Source: Apium graveolens (lineage: Eukaryota; Streptophyta; Magnoliopsida; Apiales; Apiaceae). Taken from it: a stretch of DNA of 64,000 nt. The notes below the pieces were generated by a model. It made no database searches. It saw only the letters and a list, made by a program, of their open reading frames with translations, and was not told where the DNA came from. Shown piece after piece: positions 58,303 to 64,000 of the stretch (position 1 is its first letter; every line of letters begins with the position of its first letter). Where the stretch lies: positions 49,444,741 through 49,508,740 of the forward strand of contig NC_133657.1 in NCBI RefSeq assembly GCF_009905375.1. The letters are read 5' to 3'. Both the position numbers and the translations under genes were made by a program.

Positions 58303-58598
58303 ATCAGACCATCTACTTTTGAGAATCAATTATGTATAATTATAACTTGTGGCAGATAATGGCAATTAACTGTAAATTTATCAAGTAATCATTTTGGGTT
58401 GTAATAACTTTTAAATTGTGGATTCAAAGACTTGTACTTATTTAAATTTCATCTCTGAGACTATAACGGGTTGTGGTGTGTGTTAGTGTGGGGTCACAGC
58501 ATAAGGTTATTATTATTAATTAAGTGAAGTGATATTGTGGAAAGAAAGACCGTGACGACCCGGATCCTCGACCCCGGATCTGGGGGTGTTACAAAGAT

Positions 58599-60223
58599 GA
58601 CTTCTAGAACCACTTCTTAAAATTACGAAATAAATATATAAACACTAACAGCTATAATATACCCAAAATATAAAACCAGAATCTCGGAATCCTTACCCAA
58701 AATAAATTCTGGTCACCCCGAGGAGAATATCTGATGTCCGAAAAATATCTCCAGAAAAATCCGAAATTAATAGCCATATATATAAATATGCTGACATGCC
58801 ATGTGGAGTAATCAACACAGTCAAACTCCTTTTCTATGCCCCGAAGATAAATTAAAACGGAAAATATGCTCCGCAAATTATCTCCTCAAAATCTTGCAAA
58901 ATATATATACTTATGCGTAGGTATCGAAGCGCTGATCGTTTTTATATGTAACAATTGAAATTTGGACAGACGGTTTGAGAGACATGAATTTTTTGAAAAT
59001 TAAAAATATATATACAAAGGAGATAGAAGTGAAGCAGAGAACAGAGAGGAGGAGTTTGGCGAAATAAAGGAAATAATAAGATGGGGGAGTATAGGGGCAG
59101 GTGTGGGGTGCGTGCTAGCCACTTTTTTTTCTGTTTATTTTTTTCGTTTTCTTTTAACTAAAATCAGTACAATATTTAAATAATTAGCCCCAAAATTAAT
59201 AATTAACGAGAATCATATTTAATCAAATAAACATAAAATTTATATCAAAATTTCCTAAAAATTATGATTACTCCAAATATGCGAAGATGTAAAATATTTG
59301 GAAGTCCCACAATTTTATAAAAATAAAAATCTGATTTTTGTGGGGATTGACGTCCCGATAGGGGCCCGATCCGATAATTGTTATGAAACCTAAATATTTC
59401 TAAAATTCTCGGAATATTTAAAAACTAATAAAATAATATTTTCATAATTTTTAAAATATTTTTGAATCCTGCATCATATCCGCATTTTACGATTTAACGA
59501 ACCAAGCTGCACTTGAAACAAATTCAGAAAATCACGAAAATAATCTTAAAATGTCACAAATATCCTGAAGTTTGTAAAAACATAAATTTTGAAATTTAAA
59601 AAAAAAAATTGAAACGCAATTTATACCCGCTTCTAGCAATTAAAAGATTCAACGCGCGGGTAAAATTAATCTCAAAAATTCCCAAAATAATTTTAAAATT
59701 CTCAGAATATTGCAAACTTAAATGAATTTGAGATTCGTAATTTTTAAAGAATTTTGGAATTAAATACGGATTTTAGAAATAAATGAAATCATAAAATCAT
59801 ATAGAGCTAAATAATTGATGAAATATTGATTTCTAAATTTTATAAAATCCCAAAAATAATTATTGTAATTATAAAGTCATAAAAATAATTTTAAAAATAA
59901 TTTAAATATTTATGAAATTAAATTTTCAATAAAATCAATTTTAAAGACAAAAATAAAATGATACGACTCAGTAATTAATAATACAAATAATCCTCAATCA
60001 CAATTGAGTCCCACACAATTAATATTACATACAACACATAGCAAACATAATATCCATCCAATCCCTAATATTACTAAACGAACTCAATTTACCGATATCA
60101 ATAAAATGATCGGTTTCCAAATAGACTTTTGAAAATAATACATTTAAGTAAATATTTTTAGAAATTAACAAGGATCGATATAACACTTAACAATTAGCAC
60201 ATTACCATTTAATAACACCAACT
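58599..60223 (-). repeat. H 5' LTR, segment between G3 and the family E element
   Basis: It matches 39002-40623 of the other H LTR. It ends at CAACT (60219-60223), the probable target duplication of the family E element; the remaining 109 bases of LTR should follow that element outside the window. Confidence 0.9.
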
Positions 60224-63200
60224 TGTGGCGCCCTCCAAACCCGGGTCAAAAGTTTGGGGTCCACAACACATACACAAAATATAAACCTGTATATAAAATA
60301 TTATTTGTAATGACCCTGCTTTACATAACCACGGATCGCAACAGGTTAAAGTATGAAAACAAGCCACAACCTTAACTTTTATTATAACGTACCAAATCCC
60401 AACTAATTTAATTTACAACTAATATGAAATTATTCTTACAACCTTACTATCTCACTACTGCAATAAGCTCCTGCTAGCTCGACCAATCATAATCTGGAAT
60501 CCTAGCTCGAACATTGAACTGGGAAACCTCGCTATCAACCGTATCCTTCTTAACTGTAGAATACATAAAAAGATTCGCAAGAGTGAGCTAACTAGCTCAG
60601 CAAGTCATATTATCAATATCTGAGGTTAAACAATAATAAACGAGGTGATTCAAAGGAATCAAGTTTCTTGTTAAACAACTAATATAATTGGATATTCATT
60701 TTAAGTTTTTTAAAAACCAAGGTTAGGCTGCTGATCAGTCACGCACTAACCCCGAGCAAAGCACACAGCACTGCTCTAACTACTGGATCCAAGGCACACA
60801 TTGGCCTAACTTAACCATCGATATGGTCTGACCACGAATCTGGTCCATACAAAGAAAACTATCCAATTCTAAAGCATTTTAATATGATAAACAAGAGAAT
60901 TCAATAAACCGGATCATAATCAATAACAATAAAACATTTGTATAAGAGCATACTAAAAATTCATGGTTACCGAAAGGGTATGTCAAAGTACATAAAAGAA
61001 ATGGCCTCCAGCCGGTAGGATAATCGGGTATTAGATGAATAGTGTTTTTACAAGGTTTTAGTACTTTGATATCACAAGGTATGGTTGAATATAATAGTTT
61101 CTGTATGTTCAAACAATTATGTTTCAGTATTTGGTATTTGATGGATATATATTTGTGGAGTAGTATCGTATTTGTGTGGTTTAGTATCTGGTAAATCAAC
61201 AAGAAATGGTTTACAAAGAATACGGCTTATGGCTCAAAGATCAAATGATGTGGCTCAGGTTCAAGGTTGAAGGATTCAAAGTATTTCCAATATAAAACAG
61301 AGCTATTTTGAATATTAACAATAGGTCACAAGAGAATTTAGAAATATTCGCAATAAATCTCGAGAAAGGTTTAGAAGTACTTGCCTTATCATAATCGATT
61401 TCAACTTCACTTGTACTTGTTTAATGACTCCATTCAACAATCACTCGTCTGCTTTTCTTATGCCTCGCTTCAATCCTCTGATTACTTGCTGTATTTTCTA
61501 CATGTCAATTCTATTTTCTCATCAACTGCTTTCCTTTCTTACGCCTTGCTTACTCTGCTAGGCAGTATAAATATCTATTAATATTTAACTTATACGATTC
61601 TATTCGATATACACTTCCATCTACCCTTCGTTTCACCCAAATCCGATTAACGGATCGAAAATTATGCTATAAACAAGTAATCACCGAATATATAGACCGA
61701 CAGTCAATCAACAAGTCACATATAACACATAGCACGTCACATAATCAATGATATATCATTTATAAAGAAGTCTCGGGTCATAAACAGGCTTTCAGGTAAT
61801 TAAAATAATTTTTAAAACATTTTTCGGAAATAAAACGGGTCGTTGGATCAATTTAAGAGTAATAAACAGGGTTCGGTTGGCCAATTCTTGCTTCGAAACA
61901 ATTTTATAATAATTATCGAGCCTTGGAAATAATTTAGAATAATATTTTAAAGCTCGAAACTATTTTTCGGAATTTTTAAATCATTTTTAAATAATTAAAT
62001 CCAATTAAATAATCAATTAAAATCAATTAATAAATAATTAAACTAATTAATCAATTAATATTTAAATTAATTGATCAATAGAATAATTATTATTAATTAA
62101 AGTTAATTAATTAAGTAATTTAGATTTTTTTTAAAACTAAAAATAATTTTCAAAATTAATATATTGATTTTAAAATATTTAAAATAATTTTTGAAAATAA
62201 CTATAACCAGAAATATCGTTTTTATAAATTTTGAAAACAGAAATCAGGTTTTTGTAGGTTTTTAAAACAGAAGTGCATAATTTGCAAATTTTCCAAACTA
62301 GGGGGGTCGAAATGCAATTCGACCACCCTCCTTCCTCAACCTCGCCGGCGGACGGCCAGGAAGCCATTAACGGCGACCCGCCGCCGCGCAAGCTCGCCGG
62401 AAACACACCATATAGCTCAGAATGATTCAAAAACTCAGGGAAATGTGTGGGTAATTGCCGGGAACTTATTCCAGCAAACAAATCAAGCAAACAAACTCTT
62501 ATTTAGCCGGATTTGTGCCTAGAAACGAAGAACTCCGGCGAACTTTCAAATCACAACCACGGGCACTACAAGCAACGTCGATTAGCAAGGTATATATGAG
62601 TAGATTGCAAATTTCAAGGGGAACAAAACCCACTATCTCTCAACATCTGTTAATCCCTATTTAAGAAACCCCCAATTTTAATCAAGAACATTCAAACGAA
62701 TATAAACCCTAATTATACAATTCGAGAATCAAACCCTAATTTGAACATGTTATTGAACTCCAAATCGATCATATGACATACCAAAATCATCAGGAAAACA
62801 AGCTCTACAACATGCAACCATCAAATCATACAAACAATCTCTCGAACAAAAATTCATAATTTAAATACCAAGAAATTCGAATATAAATAATTAAATAGAA
62901 AATCACCTGATGTTTCTGGGTTGAAATTGATGAAAGATTTGGATTCTAGATTTCAGTAGCTTCGTTTTGAGTATATGTACGCCAAAATCGGATATCGATA
63001 ACGCCTCCGAATTTGTGTTTGATTATGAAGAACAAAATAGATTTATAGTATTTTCTCTGTAAAAATTCTGTAAATACTGTTTGCAAATGATTTCCGGTAC
63101 AAAATAAAATACGGTAGAGGCTATTTATAATTATGGGAAATTAGTATCCCGTTGGATCATTCCGGATATAAAACGGTACGTTTATTTATAAAAACTGATC

Positions 63201-63810
63201 CAGAAGGTACCGGTTTTCGAGATAATTATCCAAATCAGTACAATTTGTACTACGGTCTTGGTCTCAGTGCCTGGGTACACGTATTACGAAGTGATAATTG
63301 TGATAGTTTAATAAAAAAGCTCCCGTTTATCAAAAATACGAGTTTTATTGATTTACCGAAACGAATAATGTATCGAAAATGTTGCGCCGGGACCCGCGCA
63401 GGACAAACCGTACGCCGGATCGAAAAAGTCGAAACATGGAAAATGCTCGGAATATTGCAATTGGGTTAGGAAGGAGTTCTCGGAAGAGTTTCGGGTTCTA
63501 AAAATGTAAAAACGGATAACGGTGGTTGGTTCCCGTTTTTATAAAATAGATTTTAAATACCCGGAAAAAGTTTTTATAAAATCCATATGATTCCTATAAA
63601 TTGATAAATCAACATAAAAATAATTAGGAAGATATGACAATTATCTATATTTTATTTGGAACATATAAAAATTGAAATACTTAATTAATAAAATTTTTAA
63701 ACATTCAAACACATTTAACACTTAACAAATAATTCACATAATAGATACTAAATACATATAATAATTATCTATTAGCAAAAATAATTGCACGATATATCTC
63801 AGATATTACA
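60224..63810 (-). repeat. family E 3' LTR (3587 bp)
   Basis: The plus-strand ends are TGTGGCGCCCTCC and GATATTACA, i.e. TGTAATATC...GGCGCCACA on the minus strand. It is collinear with 17616-21019 but about 180 bases longer and clearly diverged. AT-rich ATTAATTG-type stretch at 61980-62110, GC-rich patch at 62330-62400. The short frames in it show no recognised protein. Confidence 0.92.
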
Positions 63811-63824
63811 TCCTTCCCCCCTTA
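63811..63824 (-). other. family E polypurine tract
   Basis: The minus strand reads TTAAGGGGGGAAGGA directly before the LTR, preceded by GAGGACAGAATCC. Confidence 0.88.
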
Positions 63825-63848
63825 AAAGGATTCTGTCCTCAGAATCTC

Positions 63849-64000
63849 CTAAGAAAACAAATGAGGGTACTTTTCTCTTATATCACTTTCTAACTCCCAG
63901 GTTGACTCCTCAACCTTTGGGTTTCTCCATAATACTCTTACTAACTTTATCACTTTATTTCTCAATACTTTCTCTCTTTCCTCTAGAATCTCTATCGGAC
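63849..64000 (-). CDS. family E pol C-terminus, chromodomain-like (partial)
   Basis: About 50 codons of open frame at the end of Gag-Pol, stop at 63849-63851. It reads IEILEEREKVLRNKVIKLV, then RVLWRNPKVEESTWELE and IREKYPHLFS. The LRNK...VLWRN...EESTWE pattern is the C-terminal chromodomain of Del/Tekay-type plant chromoviruses, thought to guide integrase to heterochromatin. No stop is seen in the visible part, so this copy may be better preserved than the others. The start is outside the window. Confidence 0.85.
   Translation of the reverse strand, partial: PIEILEEREKVLRNKVIKLVRVLWRNPKVEESTWELESDIREKYPHLFS

Larger units (their letters stand above)
44626..58593 (+). mobile_element. element G3: complete but coding-dead Ty3/gypsy chromovirus-like element (13,968 bp)
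   Basis: LTRs 44626-48805 and 54384-58593, interior 48806-54383, flanked by AAGAT (44621-44625, 58594-58598). I see about seven substitutions and one 28-base indel between the LTRs, so it is very young. PBS is exact and PPT intact. The interior holds RT/RNase H, gag, RT-palm and integrase remnants with many stops. Same family as G2, opposite orientation. Confidence 0.94.
54384..58593 (+). repeat. G3 3' LTR (4210 bp)
   Basis: Partner of 44626-48805 with about seven substitutions by eye. The hairpin array is at about 56546-56822. Confidence 0.95.
22471..60223 (-). mobile_element. element H: non-coding LTR retrotransposon, nested and interrupted
   Basis: The parts are 3' LTR 22471-23640 plus 37653-40732, interior 40733-42108, and 5' LTR 42109-44625 plus 58599-60223, with about 109 LTR bases expected beyond the window. 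After removing insertions the LTRs are about 4250 bp and the interior 1376 bp. PBS and PPT are both recognisable, so it could be reverse-transcribed, but it codes for nothing recognisable. The two LTRs differ by a few percent by eye. TCTTT (22466-22470) should be its left target duplication. Confidence 0.88.
60224..64000 (-). mobile_element. family E Ty3/gypsy chromovirus-like element, 3' end in window
   Basis: Minus strand: end of pol (63849-64000), polypurine tract, then a 3587-bp LTR. Same family as the solo LTR at 17616-21019. Gag, the rest of pol and the other LTR lie right of the window. Inserted in the 5' LTR of H. Confidence 0.9.

Noticed and set aside
1..64000. tRNA, rRNA or organellar insertions
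   Set aside because: No cloverleaf-like segment, rRNA core sequence or plastid/mitochondrial gene was recognised; the only tRNA-related strings are primer-binding sites. A tRNAscan and an organelle search would settle it.

Overview
The window looks like gene-poor, repeat-dense nuclear DNA from a flowering plant, probably a eudicot with a large genome. The species cannot be named from the sequence. There is no bacterial, organellar or CRISPR signal and no intact host gene. Almost everything is LTR retrotransposon, and most of it is one nest at least four levels deep.

Left flank. 1-6454 is a Ty1/copia element on the minus strand (SIRE-like gag and pol, with its right-hand LTR at 5456-6454 and an initiator-Met tRNA primer site), cut by the window start. 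6455-8824 is a patchwork: a dead LINE reverse transcriptase fragment (about 6715-7380), a short stretch with repeated TTGCTATAGA-type motifs, and two host-gene fragments on the minus strand, one like the N-terminus of ABCF1/GCN20 and one resembling an ARC6 exon with both splice sites.

The nest. (1) The outermost host is a 5'-truncated, decayed copia element on the plus strand (about 8825-12458), holding a solo LTR of the first copia family (11289-12297). (2) Inserted in it is a Tat-lineage Ty3/gypsy element on the minus strand (12459 to beyond the window). It has a short 3' LTR, a 105-bp tandem repeat, an antisense extra ORF with its own TATA box and introns, and decayed RT, dual RNase H and integrase. 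(3) Inside the Tat element lie a 3.4-kb solo LTR (17616-21019, family E) and a large non-coding element, H (22471 to beyond the window; 4.25-kb LTRs around only 1.38 kb of interior). (4) The LTRs of H received three further insertions: G2 (23641-37647, minus) in one LTR, and G3 (44626-58593, plus) and a family E element (60224 to the end, minus) in the other. Target-site duplications ATATT (G2), AAGAT (G3) and GCGGT (E solo LTR) support these boundaries.

How the parts relate. Families G, H and E share LTR terminal sequences and the motif before the polypurine tract. Family E carries a chromodomain-like pol end, so all three look like Tekay/Del-type chromoviruses. G2 and G3 have nearly identical LTR pairs (recent insertion), but their interiors are coding-dead and rearranged in the same way, which points to mobilisation in trans. 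The G LTRs carry a five-unit array of about 55 bp with a hairpin in each unit, and a 75-codon ORF kept in all four copies. Coordinates of LTR ends, TSDs, PBS and PPT were read directly. Lineage names rest on recognised protein motifs, and divergence figures are counts by eye.
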